DNA from: Streptomyces ruber
Lineage (GTDB): Bacteria > Actinomycetota > Actinomycetes > Streptomycetales > Streptomycetaceae
Length of the DNA: 64,000 nucleotides
Assembly (NCBI RefSeq): GCF_014648075.1
Contig: NZ_BMQK01000005.1
Coordinates: forward strand, 62,001 to 126,000
Direction: 5' to 3'
Shown here: positions 1 through 8,471 of the stretch, piece by piece
How positions within the stretch are numbered: position 1 is the first letter of the stretch
How the letters are laid out: every line of letters begins with the position of its first letter
Program-made: the position numbers and the translations under genes
The notes under the pieces: model-generated
Database searches by the model: none
What the model saw: the letters and a program-made list of their open reading frames with translations, nothing else
Told to the model about the DNA's origin: nothing

Positions 1-1710
1 CGACGCCGGCTCCGTGGCCGTGGTACCGGGGGAGGTCCCGTCGACCGGGGTCTCCCCCTCGCAGGTCACCGAGAACGGCACCGCGTTGGACGTCGTACGC
101 ACCGGACCGCGGACCTCGACACCGATCTCGTCCTCGTAGGCGCCGTCCGTGTCGTACGTCGTCACGATCACCCGCTCGCGCCCGGTCGGGTCACCGTCCG
201 CGGGGAACGAGAGGGTGCGCCAGCCCGGGTCCGACACCTCACCGCGCCTCGTCACCCACCGGTACTCGACCTGGGCGGGCACCCGCCCCACCGTGAACGT
301 CGCCGTGAAGGCGGGCACGTCCGCGTCCGCCGGGGGACAGGCCCCCGCGTACTCGGTGTGCTCGCCCGCGACCGTCACCCGGACGGACTGGGCGGGCGGA
401 TCGGACGTCCCCGTGGCCGTACGGCTCCCGGTGGGCGTACCCGGCGGGCCGTCACCGCCCGCGCCGCCGCCGTCGTCACCGGTGCCGCCCGTGCCGCCGG
501 TCCCGCCCGTGCCGCCCGTGCGGCCGTCGTCCCCGCCGCCGGTCGGGTCCTTCCCGCCGTGCTCCTGCCCGGTGCCGCCGGTGGGCCGCGCGCCGCCCTC
601 GGCGCCGTCCGTCCGCCCGCCCCCGTCGCCGCGGTTCACCAGCGCGTACGTCAGCCCGGCCAGCGCCAGGGCCAGGACGGCGAGGCCCACCGCGACGAAC
701 AGCGCGGCCCGGCGGCCGCGGCCGGACCCGTCCGGCGCGTCCGGGGTCCGGGCCGCGGCGGCGGAGTCCGCGTGCGCCGGGCCAGCCGGTCCGGACCCGC
801 CCGCACCGGCACCCGGTACGGGGAGGGCGGCGACCGTCGGCGGGTACGGGGCCGGGCCCTCCGCGCCGGCGGGTGACGGCGTGCCGCCGGTGGCGACCAG
901 GCGCAGGTCACGCTCCGCCCGCTCGGCCCCGACGCGCTCGGCCGGGTCCTTGCGCAGCAGGCCCTCGATCACCGGGGCCAGCGGACCGGCCCGGAGCGGC
1001 GGGGGCAACGCGGTGTCCACGACCGCGCGCAGGGTGTTCAGCGGAGTGTCCTGCCGGAACGGCGAGAAGCCCTCGACCGCCGCGTACAGCAGCACCCCGA
1101 GCGACCACAGGTCGGACTCCGGGCCGGGGGTGCGGCCGAGCGCCCGTTCCGGGGCCACGAACTCGGGGGAGCCGACCACCTCCCCGGCCATGGTGAGCGC
1201 GGAGGCGCCCTCGACCATGGCGATGCCGAAGTCGGTGAGGACGACCCGTCCGTCATGGGCGACCAGCACGTTGCCCGGCTTCACGTCCCGGTGCAGCACC
1301 CTCGCGGCGTGGGCGGCCCGGAGCGCGGCCAGCACCTCGGCGCCGATCGTCGCGGCCCGCTGCGGCGGGAGCGCACCCTCGGCGTCCAGCACGTCGGCGA
1401 GGGACAGCCCCCGGACCAGCTCCATCACGATCCAGGGCCGGCCGTCCTCCATGACCACGTCGTAGACGGTGACCACGCCCCGGTGCGCGATCCGCGCGGC
1501 CGCCCAGGCCTCCCGCTCCAGCCGGGCGTACATCCGCTCCACCTCGGCGGCGGGCAGCCCGGCCGGCGCCCGCACCTCCTTGACGGCGACCTCGCGGCGC
1601 AGCACCTCGTCACGGGCCCGCCACACCGTCCCCATGCCGCCCTCGCCCAGTGGGGACAGCAGGCGGTAACGCCCCGCGACCACCCGCTCGGTGCCGGATC
1701 CCTCGGACAC
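1..1710 (-). CDS. Membrane-anchored Ser/Thr protein kinase (3' end off the window)
   Basis: Eukaryotic-type (PknB/Hanks) kinase that should phosphorylate Ser/Thr on target proteins in response to an envelope signal. From a GTG start the glycine loop GEGGMG lies at residues 22-27, catalytic Lys at 44, HRD at 140-142 and DFG at 160-162, so the catalytic core looks intact. A Pro/Gly-rich juxtamembrane linker leads to one transmembrane helix at about residues 332-354. An exported Gly/Thr-rich spacer (GGT repeats near 477-530) follows, then a beta-rich outer domain containing a CPP motif that continues beyond base 1. No PASTA repeats are visible in the part present. It is 42 bp downstream of, and co-oriented with, the NicO-type permease. 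The stop codon is outside the window, so the C-terminus is unknown. Confidence 0.93.
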   Translation of the reverse strand, partial: MSEGSGTERVVAGRYRLLSPLGEGGMGTVWRARDEVLRREVAVKEVRAPAGLPAAEVERMYARLEREAWAAARIAHRGVVTVYDVVMEDGRPWIVMELVRGLSLADVLDAEGALPPQRAATIGAEVLAALRAAHAARVLHRDVKPGNVLVAHDGRVVLTDFGIAMVEGASALTMAGEVVGSPEFVAPERALGRTPGPESDLWSLGVLLYAAVEGFSPFRQDTPLNTLRAVVDTALPPPLRAGPLAPVIEGLLRKDPAERVGAERAERDLRLVATGGTPSPAGAEGPAPYPPTVAALPVPGAGAGGSGPAGPAHADSAAAARTPDAPDGSGRGRRAALFVAVGLAVLALALAGLTYALVNRGDGGGRTDGAEGGARPTGGTGQEHGGKDPTGGGDDGRTGGTGGTGGTGGTGDDGGGAGGDGPPGTPTGSRTATGTSDPPAQSVRVTVAGEHTEYAGACPPADADVPAFTATFTVGRVPAQVEYRWVTRRGEVSDPGWRTLSFPADGDPTGRERVIVTTYDTDGAYEDEIGVEVRGPVRTTSNAVPFSVTCEGETPVDGTSPGTTATEPAS

Positions 1711-1752
1711 GGGCGCCTCCCTCGTATCCGCCTGACATCCCCCGAAAGTAAC

Positions 1753-3249
1753 TCAGCCGAACGCGGATGCGGCCCCCTTGAGCACCAGTCCGGCCCCCAG
1801 GACGAGGACCGCCAGGGCCGACACCAGGGGAACGGCCCCGCGCAGCAGGGCGACGGACCGGCCGCCGGACCACCGGGGCCGCCGCGCGAGCAGCCGGTCC
1901 ACCCCGTCGCCCGCCCGCACGACGGCGAACCCGGCCGCGGTGAGCGTCAGCGCCAGCCCGGCGCCGTACGCCAGCACGAGCAGCAGCCCGAACCACGCCC
2001 TCCCCAGCGCCGCCGCGCCCACCAGCACGACCACGGCGGAGGGACTCGGCACCAGCCCGCCCGCGAAGCCGAGCAGGAGCGTGCCGCGGAGGGTGGGGGC
2101 GACGGGATGCGCGTGGGTGACGCCGCCGTGGGTGTGGGTGTGGGTGTGCTCATGAGAGCTGTGGTGCGGGTGTGGATGCGGGTGCGGGTGTCTGCGGTGC
2201 GACAGGGCGCGGCGTACGAGTGTCACGCCCGCCGCCGTCACGAGCAGGCCGCTCGCGACGCCCAGCCACGCGATCACGGACGGCGTGGCGGCGGACCCGG
2301 CGGTGACGAGCAGGCCCAGGGCCACCACACCGAGCGTGTGCGTCACGGTCACCGAGACGACCATCGGGAGCACGTCACGGAACCCGGCCCGGCCGCGGGC
2401 GGCGGCGGTCGCGGCCATGACCGTCTTGCCGTGGCCCGGCGCGAGCGCGTGCAGCGCGCCGAGGACCACGGCGACCGCCAGGGCCAGGACCGCGAGACCG
2501 GAGGTGAGGTGCTGACGGGCCATCAGTGCCTCCAGCGCCAGGGTCCAGCGGTCCGCACCGCGCGGCAGCACCGCGGCACCGGGGGCGCCCTCCGGGCCGC
2601 CGGCCGCGCCGTCCGGGCCGTCGGCCGCCGCCGGTCCGCCGGGACGCACCCGCAGGGACGCGGCCGTGGTGTCCGCGGGGGAGGACAGCAGCTCCTGCGG
2701 ATAGCGCGTCAGCCGCCGGGACACGGACTCCCCGGGCACGTCCGAGGAGGTGAGCGTCGTCCGGTCGCCCCGCGCGGTGATCTCCCGCCAGCCCGGACCG
2801 GAGTCGACGGCGGCGCGGAAGCGCAACCGGACGGACCCGTCCCGGGGCAGGGGCGCCGTGAGCCGGCACTCCACGCGCAGGGTGGTCAGCCCGGCCTGCC
2901 CCGGCCGCACCAGCGCACGGCCCGAGCCGACGGCCAGCGCGACGCGCCTCCCCTCCACCGTCACCTCGCTCTCCCGGGCCGCCGTCGCGCACCGCTCCCG
3001 GGCCCAGCCCTCCCTGCCCCGCCGCTCGACGTCGGGCGCGGCCTGGGCCGCCGGGATCTCCGCGAGGTCCTCGACGTGGAGGACGCGCAGCGTGCCGGGC
3101 GCGGCGACGAGCCCGTCGTACCGGTTGACGGTGAAGTTGCCGAGCGGGTGCGCGTCCGCCGGCCCGGCGGGCAGGAGCAGCAGCGCGCAGACGGCCACGA
3201 GGACGGCCGCGCAGCAGGCGGACGGTCGGCGGGCGGTCACTGCGGTCAC
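1753..3249 (-). CDS. NicO-family nickel/cobalt-type permease with exported N-terminal domain
   Basis: Predicted polytopic membrane transporter of the NicO/RcnA group, 498 aa. A signal-like hydrophobic N-terminus ending in ADAHP precedes an exported beta-rich domain of about 230 residues. The membrane region that follows contains the family-type HALAPGHGKT motif and about six helices. A cytosolic-type loop around residues 350-383 is very rich in His-Pro, His-Thr and His-His, as expected for metal handling. The GTG start at 3249 overlaps the TGA of the upstream TPR gene by 4 bp (GTGA), which indicates translational coupling. It is the last gene of the DUF4331-TPR-permease operon. The metal (Ni, Co or other) is inferred from family and His content, not shown. 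Confidence 0.8.
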   Translation of the reverse strand: MTAVTARRPSACCAAVLVAVCALLLLPAGPADAHPLGNFTVNRYDGLVAAPGTLRVLHVEDLAEIPAAQAAPDVERRGREGWARERCATAARESEVTVEGRRVALAVGSGRALVRPGQAGLTTLRVECRLTAPLPRDGSVRLRFRAAVDSGPGWREITARGDRTTLTSSDVPGESVSRRLTRYPQELLSSPADTTAASLRVRPGGPAAADGPDGAAGGPEGAPGAAVLPRGADRWTLALEALMARQHLTSGLAVLALAVAVVLGALHALAPGHGKTVMAATAAARGRAGFRDVLPMVVSVTVTHTLGVVALGLLVTAGSAATPSVIAWLGVASGLLVTAAGVTLVRRALSHRRHPHPHPHPHHSSHEHTHTHTHGGVTHAHPVAPTLRGTLLLGFAGGLVPSPSAVVVLVGAAALGRAWFGLLLVLAYGAGLALTLTAAGFAVVRAGDGVDRLLARRPRWSGGRSVALLRGAVPLVSALAVLVLGAGLVLKGAASAFG

Positions 3250-4610
3250 TCGGCCCCCTCCAGTTCCGCGAGGGCCGTACGGGCCCGGCCGGCGCCCAGT
3301 GGTGAGAAGCCGGGGTTGAGGCCGAGCGCCGCCCGCAGGGAGCGGCGGGCCTCCGCGCGGTCGCCGACGGCCCGCTCGATCATCCCCCGGTGGTACAGGA
3401 AGGCCGCGTCCCGGTAGCCGGTGGCGGTCGCGCGCCGGGCCAGGGGCAGCGCCTCCCGGTCGCGGCCGTTCACGTGCAGCGCCCAGGCGAGGGCGTCCGC
3501 CGTGTGGACCGTGCGCCGGCGCTCCCACTCGGCGCGCGCCGCGCGCAGGGCCGCCTCGCGGTCGCCGTGGTCGGCGGCGGCCAGCGCGGTGTCGAGATCG
3601 ACGTTGACGCCGCCCGCTCGGGCGAGGGGGATCCAGGCGTCCAGCAGGGCGTACTGGGCGCGTGCCCGCTCCTTGTCGCCGCGTGCCTCGTACAGCTCGC
3701 CGAGTTCGACGACCGGCCCCGGCAGCGGATGGTGCGCGACGACCCGCTCCAGGGCGCGGATCGCGCCGGCCCGGTCGCCGCCCGCCGCCTGCGCGCGGGC
3801 GCGGCCCTCCAGCGCCGGGACGTAGGTGTCGTCGGCGGCGAGGGCACGGGCGTAGTGCGCCAGGGCGCCCTTGTCGTCGCCCTGCCGCCACGCGAGCTGC
3901 CCGAGCTGGGTGGCCACGTACGCGACGTCGCCGCGCGCGGTCGCGGAGCCGAGCGCCTGCCGCAGCACGCGCTCGGCGGTCCGGGTGTCGCCGCGCAGCT
4001 CGTGCACGTAGGCGTAGCGCGCGAAGACGGGGATACCGGGCCGCCGCGCGTCCGCCACGCCGGCGGCCCGGCCCGCGTCGTCGTAGCGGCCGAGTTCCAC
4101 CAGGGCGTCGATCCGGGTGGCCAGCGCCCGCTCGCTGTACGGGTTCCGCGCGAGCGCCGCGTCCGCGTCGCGCAGGGCGCCCGCGAAGTCGTGCCGGGCC
4201 GCGGCGAGGGCGGCCCGGGCGGCGAGCGCCGGGTCGTTGCCCGGGCGCAGCTCCAGCGAGCGCCGTAGCGCCTGCTCGGCCTGCGGGTAACGCGAGGGGT
4301 CGCCCTGGACGCGCGCCTGCTCCACGTACGCGAGGCCGAGCACGGCCCACGAGGCGTCGTCCCGCGGCTGGTCGCGCAGATGGCTCTGGAGGGCGGTGAC
4401 CTGTGCGTCCAGGTCACCGCCCGCGAGCAGTCCGGCGCCCGCGCCCGGCGCGGCAGGAGCGGTGGAGGCACTCACCGTCGTCCGTGCGCCCTGTCCGTCG
4501 CCGGTGCCCAGTGCGACGGCGCCCGACGTGAGCGCGACGGTCAGCGCCGCCGCGCACGCCGCCGTCCGCACCCGCCGGTGCCGCGCGGGCGCGGCCCCCT
4601 CAGTACGCAC
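3246..4610 (-). CDS. Exported TPR-repeat protein
   Basis: 454-aa tetratricopeptide-repeat protein. An N-terminal hydrophobic segment (about residues 17-40, ending near ALG) looks like a signal peptide or membrane anchor. The rest is Ala/Arg-rich helical hairpins with TPR signatures such as W-x-x-LG-x-AY and L-x-P-x-N-P. Such repeats are protein-protein scaffolds, so no enzymatic role is proposed. The GTG start at 4610 lies inside the end of the DUF4331 gene (11-bp overlap) and the stop overlaps the permease start by 4 bp. The three genes therefore form one tightly coupled operon. The partner is probably the DUF4331 protein or the permease, which is an inference from coupling only. Confidence 0.85.
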   Translation of the reverse strand: MRTEGAAPARHRRVRTAACAAALTVALTSGAVALGTGDGQGARTTVSASTAPAAPGAGAGLLAGGDLDAQVTALQSHLRDQPRDDASWAVLGLAYVEQARVQGDPSRYPQAEQALRRSLELRPGNDPALAARAALAAARHDFAGALRDADAALARNPYSERALATRIDALVELGRYDDAGRAAGVADARRPGIPVFARYAYVHELRGDTRTAERVLRQALGSATARGDVAYVATQLGQLAWRQGDDKGALAHYARALAADDTYVPALEGRARAQAAGGDRAGAIRALERVVAHHPLPGPVVELGELYEARGDKERARAQYALLDAWIPLARAGGVNVDLDTALAAADHGDREAALRAARAEWERRRTVHTADALAWALHVNGRDREALPLARRATATGYRDAAFLYHRGMIERAVGDRAEARRSLRAALGLNPGFSPLGAGRARTALAELEGAE

Positions 4611-6216
4611 GGCCGTTGCCGCTCCGGCGGCGCCACCACACCACGCCGGTGGCCACGAGCAGGACCCCGGCCGCGCCCGCCGCCGCCGAGGCCGCGATCA
4701 GCCTGGTGCCGTGCATGCCGCCGCCCGCGCCGGCCGGCACGCTGTCGCCGAGCTGGTTGCGGACGCCGTCGCCGGTGCCCCCGGCGGTCTTCCCGCGCGA
4801 ACCGGCCGTCGGCAGAGCGAGGTACGGGAAGGAGTCGCCGAACTTCTCGTCGTTCTCGTCGACCGCGTCGCCCAGGTCGTTCTCCGCACCCACCAGTTCG
4901 CCCTCGACGACCTGGAGCGCGATGTCGAGCACGTCGTCGCCGAGCCGGCGCCCGTTGGGGAAGCCCGCTTTGTCGCCGTCGAGCACCCCGAGCCGCTCGG
5001 GCTCGGCGGCCGGCTCGACGGAGGTGTTGAGGCGCAACTGCTCGGAAGGGCGCACGTGCGGCGGCCGGTTGAGGCCCTTCACGCCCTTGAGGAAGACGTC
5101 GACCAGGTCGTCGCGCGGTTCGGCCGGAGCCTTGATCTTGTAGATCGACTCGACCAGCTTCGGCAGTTCGGGCTCGGTGACGTTCCTCAGGAAGCGCGCG
5201 TCGTCCCACGGCGCCGACGCGTTGAAGGCGTCCTTGTCCTTCTGCGGGTTGACGACCTCGTTGACCAGCGGGTTGCCGAGGCGCGAGACCTGCCGCCAGT
5301 GCCCGTCGGCGCCCTTGCGCTGGGTCGTGGACCAGATGCCGACCACCGGCTGGTCCGCGGACTCGGTGAGCATCCTGCTCGGCAGCTGCAACGCGATCGA
5401 GTTGACGTTGTAGCCCTTGAGCGTGTCCCGGCCGACCTCGGAGAGATCACCGCCGTACAGCAGGTCGAACACCCTCAGGTCCAGGAAGAACGGGTCGTCG
5501 GCCTGACCGGCGAACGTCGTCGCGCCGCCCGCCGTCCGGTACACCGCCTGGTCGCGCAGCTTCCCGTAGTCGGGCATCGACGCCTGCCCGACGTTCGACG
5601 GCGCCACCGGCACGTCGTCCGCGAGCTTCGTCCGGGAGACCAGGTGCTGGTCCTTCAGCCGCAGCAGCTCGACGTCGTACGTCTGCGTCACGTTGAGGTC
5701 GGGGTCGTCGAGACTGTCGACCGGACCGGTGTTGTACAGGAACGTCTTCTCGTTCCGCGTGTGGGTGTCGAAGGTGTAGCGGAAGACGAGCTCGCCCTGT
5801 GCGTCGCCGTTGTTGTCGACGTGGATGTCGTACTGGGCGTCCTGGGCGAAGGTGTAGAAGTTCGGCCCGCCCGCCGGTTCCTCGAACGGGATCCAGTCGG
5901 CCACGATCGTCGTCGTGTCCGGCTTGTCCGGGCTGACGAAGGCGTACAGGTCCGTGTTGTCGAACTGCGGCTGCCCCGAGATCAGCGGGGCCTCCCGGTG
6001 GCTGGAGGCGGTGGCCGCCCCCGGTTCCAGCGCGGACACACCGGAGGCCGCGAGCCCCGCGGCGGCCAGCGCCCCGCAGACGAGGGCGGAGACGCCCCTG
6101 CGATCGGCGCCGCGTCCGCGATCGGCGCCGCGTCCGCGATCGGCGCCGCGTCCGCGATCGGCGCCGCGTCCGCGTTCCGCGCCGCGTCCCGCGCCGCTCG
6201 TGAGAAAAGGTGTCAT
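4600..6216 (-). CDS. DUF4331 family secreted/anchored protein
   Basis: 538-aa member of the DUF4331 family (function unknown). The mature N-terminus has the family hallmark SSHREAPLI followed by DNTDLYAFVSPD. ATG at 6216 is chosen because it is the first plausible start downstream of the divergent promoter. Residues 9-38 are an Arg/Gly/Asp-rich hexapeptide repeat encoded by a tandem DNA repeat, then comes a signal-like hydrophobic stretch (about residues 42-62). The C-terminus ends in a Gly/Ala-rich helix, WWRRR and a short cytosolic tail, so the protein is likely anchored at both ends or anchored after signal cleavage. It is the first gene of the operon, divergent from the SigK-like sigma factor, and is probably a member of that sigma regulon. 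Confidence 0.92.
   Translation of the reverse strand: MTPFLTSGAGRGAERGRGADRGRGADRGRGADRGRGADRRGVSALVCGALAAAGLAASGVSALEPGAATASSHREAPLISGQPQFDNTDLYAFVSPDKPDTTTIVADWIPFEEPAGGPNFYTFAQDAQYDIHVDNNGDAQGELVFRYTFDTHTRNEKTFLYNTGPVDSLDDPDLNVTQTYDVELLRLKDQHLVSRTKLADDVPVAPSNVGQASMPDYGKLRDQAVYRTAGGATTFAGQADDPFFLDLRVFDLLYGGDLSEVGRDTLKGYNVNSIALQLPSRMLTESADQPVVGIWSTTQRKGADGHWRQVSRLGNPLVNEVVNPQKDKDAFNASAPWDDARFLRNVTEPELPKLVESIYKIKAPAEPRDDLVDVFLKGVKGLNRPPHVRPSEQLRLNTSVEPAAEPERLGVLDGDKAGFPNGRRLGDDVLDIALQVVEGELVGAENDLGDAVDENDEKFGDSFPYLALPTAGSRGKTAGGTGDGVRNQLGDSVPAGAGGGMHGTRLIAASAAAGAAGVLLVATGVVWWRRRSGNGRAY
6100..6189. repeat. 18-bp tandem repeat in the DUF4331 gene
   Basis: Four identical 18-bp units (gcgatcggcgccgcgtcc) start at 6100, 6118, 6136 and 6154, and a fifth degenerate copy occupies 6172-6189. 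On the minus strand they encode RGADRG-type hexapeptides just before the signal segment of the DUF4331 protein. The length is a multiple of three, so copy number can change without a frameshift. Confidence 0.95.
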
Positions 6217-6265
6217 GCCGTCCGTCCTCGGTTCCGTTCTTCGTCGACCTGCCTGACGCACGGGG

Positions 6266-6293
6266 ATTCGGAGCCCTCGCGGGTCCGGATCGG
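6266..6293 (-). promoter_or_regulatory. Candidate SigK-type promoter for the DUF4331 operon
   Basis: On the minus strand CCGATCC (6293-6287) is followed after 15 nt by CCGAAT (6271-6266). Mycobacterial SigK promoters are described as CCATCC with a CCGAAT -10 element. The -10 match is exact and the -35 match is close; the spacing is 1-2 nt short unless the -35 is read as CCGATC. The inferred start site is about 43 nt upstream of the DUF4331 ATG. Confidence 0.5.
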
Positions 6294-6366
6294 TCCCCTC
6301 GGGCAATCCGCGCCGGACCCGCGTTTCCGGCCCGCCCGTCCGTACCTCCATCCGGAGGTGGGAGCG

Positions 6367-6966
6367 ATGCGAATGCCTTACGCGACGGGGCGGCCGTGCC
6401 GGGCCCGGGCGGAGGGGGAGGCAGTGGAGGCGGACGGACTTCTCATACGGGTCGCCGAGGGGGACCAGAGGGCGTTCGAGGAGCTGTACGCACTGGTGTC
6501 CGATCCGGTGTTCGGGCTCGTGCGCCGGATCGTGCGGGACCGCGCGCAGTCGGAGGAGGTGACGCAGGAGGTCCTGCTGGAACTCTGGCGGACCGCGCCC
6601 CGGTTCGACCCCCGCCGCGGCAGCGCCCTGTCCTGGGTCCTCACCGTCGCCCACCGCCGCGCCGTCGACCGGGTGCGCAGCGCCCGCGCGGCCGGGATGC
6701 GCGAGCAGCGCGAGGGCAGGCGCGCCCACCACCCCGCCTACGACCAGGTCACCGAGGAGGTCGAGGCCGGCCTGGAGCGCGAGTGGGTACGCCGCTGCCT
6801 GGACCGGCTCACCCACCTCCAGCGGCAGTCCGTCACCCTCGCCTACTACGACGGGTACACCTACCGCGAGGTCGCCGAGCGGCTGTCCCTGCCGCTCGGC
6901 ACGGTCAAGTCCCGTATGCGCGACGGCCTGACCCGGCTGCGCGAGTGCCTGGGAGGCGCCGCATGA
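6367..6966 (+). CDS. sigK: ECF RNA polymerase sigma factor, SigK-like (ECF19 type)
   Basis: 199-aa extracytoplasmic-function sigma factor. Region 2 is recognised by AFEELYALVSDPVFGLVRR and the downstream QSEEVTQEVLLELW. Region 4 is recognised by the helix-turn-helix YREVAERLSLPLGTVKSRM near the C-terminus. ATG at 6367 is selected because GGAGGTGGGAG sits just upstream. The stop overlaps the next ATG in ATGA, so sigma and anti-sigma are co-translated. It lies divergent to the DUF4331 operon, which carries a SigK-like promoter. Membership of the SigK/ECF19 group is inferred from the adjacent RskA-like anti-sigma and overall similarity. Confidence 0.93.
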   Translation: MRMPYATGRPCRARAEGEAVEADGLLIRVAEGDQRAFEELYALVSDPVFGLVRRIVRDRAQSEEVTQEVLLELWRTAPRFDPRRGSALSWVLTVAHRRAVDRVRSARAAGMREQREGRRAHHPAYDQVTEEVEAGLEREWVRRCLDRLTHLQRQSVTLAYYDGYTYREVAERLSLPLGTVKSRMRDGLTRLRECLGGAA

Positions 6967-7781
6967 CCCTGTTCGGCGGCCCGTCCCGGCGCGCACTGCA
7001 CTCGCTCGCCGCTCCGTACGCGCTGGACGCACTGGAGCGTGACGAGCGCGTGCGGTTCGAGAAGCACCTCGCCAAGTGCGCCCGGTGCGCCGCCGAGGTG
7101 CGCGCCCTGTCCGAGGACGCGGTACGGCTCGCCTGGTCCACGGCCGCCCCGCCGCCACCGGCCTTGCGCGACCGGGTCCTCGCCGCGGTCCGCACCACAC
7201 CGCAGGAGACCCCGCCGCGGAACGCGCCCCGCGCACGCCCCCGGAGACCCCCCGTCCCCGCCGGGAACGTCGACCCGCGCCCGCGCCCGGAGCGCGCCCC
7301 CCGCGTGCGTCCACTCCTCGCCCCACTGGCCGCCGCGACGGCCGCCGCGGCGCTCGTCGTGGCGGCCCTGTTCGGCGCGCAGGCGCACCGGGCGCAGGAG
7401 CGGGCGGCCGCCGAGCGGGACCGGGCGCGTGAGATCGCCCACGTTCTCGCCGCTCCCGACGCCCGAGCGACGGGTGCGCGGGACGCGGCGGGCCGGGGAA
7501 TCGGAGTGATCGCCTCCGCTGAGGAGGGGAGCGCCGTCGTCACCCTGACCGGGATGGGAGAACCGCCGGGCGGCCGGGTGCGGCAGCTCTGGCTCCTGCG
7601 TCCCGGCACGCGACCGCACTCCCTGGGCCTCTTCGAGGGCGACACGCCCTTGGTCGCGCGGGGGATGGCCGCCGACGCGTCGTCACTCGCCGTGACGGTC
7701 GAACCCGACGGGGGGTCACCGCAACCCACTGGTCAGCCAGTTGTCCAACTCGCCCTGGGAGCGGTCGGATTCGGAGAGTGA
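6963..7781 (+). CDS. RskA-like anti-sigma factor
   Basis: 272-aa membrane anti-sigma factor expected to hold the adjacent ECF sigma inactive until cleaved or released. The cytosolic N-terminal domain carries a zinc-binding anti-sigma motif H35-x3-C39-x2-C42. A Pro/Arg-rich linker precedes one transmembrane helix at about residues 117-139. The exported C-terminal domain has the RskA pattern, including VRQLWLLRPG and SLAVTVEPDGGS followed by PTG. The ATGA overlap with the sigma gene fixes the start. Whether the zinc site is redox-active cannot be told from sequence. Confidence 0.92.
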   Translation: MTLFGGPSRRALHSLAAPYALDALERDERVRFEKHLAKCARCAAEVRALSEDAVRLAWSTAAPPPPALRDRVLAAVRTTPQETPPRNAPRARPRRPPVPAGNVDPRPRPERAPRVRPLLAPLAAATAAAALVVAALFGAQAHRAQERAAAERDRAREIAHVLAAPDARATGARDAAGRGIGVIASAEEGSAVVTLTGMGEPPGGRVRQLWLLRPGTRPHSLGLFEGDTPLVARGMAADASSLAVTVEPDGGSPQPTGQPVVQLALGAVGFGE

Positions 7782-7895
7782 TCGTTCCCGATTCGCGGGG
7801 TAGAAGAACACCGTGACCGCGATACACGAGTGCCCCAAGGGGGCGATAGGGTTACTCTGCCCGGGCCGGGTGGACTCGTACGGGTGGGGAGTGAC

Positions 7896-8159
7896 ATGGA
7901 ACAGATAACAGCGCGCAGGGCGCGAGTCCCTGCGATCACCTGCGGGAGCAGCGCGACCAGTTCGCGCCTCGACCGGCACCTCTCGGTGCTGGCCGGACCC
8001 GCCGTGCCGCAGCACGAGGCGGCCGAGGCGACGTCCTTGATGCGTGAGATAACCGCACGTGACGCGCACCGGCGCGGCGTCAGGGCGGGCCGGGTGCACC
8101 GCGTCTCGCTGTTCGCCCCGCTGACCCGCCTGCGCCGCTCGCTCTTCGGCGGCCGCTGA
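7896..8159 (+). CDS. Small Arg-rich hypothetical protein (87 aa)
   Basis: Short basic protein starting MEQITARRARVP and ending in SLFGGR, with no domain that I recognise. ATG at 7896 is preferred over more upstream in-frame starts because GGGGAG lies six bases before it. Third-position GC is high and the stop is followed by about 310 bp of gene-free DNA. No membrane segment is apparent. It sits 114 bp downstream of the anti-sigma gene and probably has its own promoter. A spurious ORF cannot be excluded. Confidence 0.5.
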   Translation: MEQITARRARVPAITCGSSATSSRLDRHLSVLAGPAVPQHEAAEATSLMREITARDAHRRGVRAGRVHRVSLFAPLTRLRRSLFGGR

Positions 8160-8471
8160 GCACCACGGCCCACGGCTCCGGCGAACCCGTCGGGCCCCGC
8201 AGTACGGAACCCGCGCCCGGACGGCCGTCCCGGCGCCGCGCCGCGCCCCTGCCGTCCGTCATCCCCACGGCCGCGCAGCGCGTCCCACCGCTCGTCACCG
8301 GGCGCGGGTACCGCTTCCCTCCCGTGTCCCCCGTGAGGTCCACGTCCCCGAACGGTCCGCGCCCCGCCCCCGCCCGGCGCGTGACCCGGGGCAGGACATG
8401 TGTCTCGTCCCAGCCGCTCCGGCGGCCCCTCGCGGTCACACGCATCCACTCACGTCACCCGCGCAACAGCC
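8160..8471. other. Intergenic region, no gene seen
   Basis: About 310 bp between the convergent 87-aa gene and the type ISP-like gene. Frames open on either strand here lack ribosome sites and plausible composition. I see no strong palindrome, terminator with a long stem, or RNA gene. Confidence 0.6.

Noticed and set aside
2120..2200. GTG/GGT-rich array as a noncoding minisatellite
   Set aside because: It is the in-frame His-rich loop of the permease, with codon-level variation.
3250..4350. Open minus-strand frame upstream of the NicO start, giving an 865-aa protein
   Set aside because: The extension is Arg/Ala/Pro-rich shadow sequence of the TPR gene; the real start is the GTG coupled to the TPR stop.
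6217..7326. Minus-strand extension of the DUF4331 frame (908 aa in total)
   Set aside because: It runs antisense through the sigma factor and anti-sigma genes; the ATG at 6216 fits the promoter and family.
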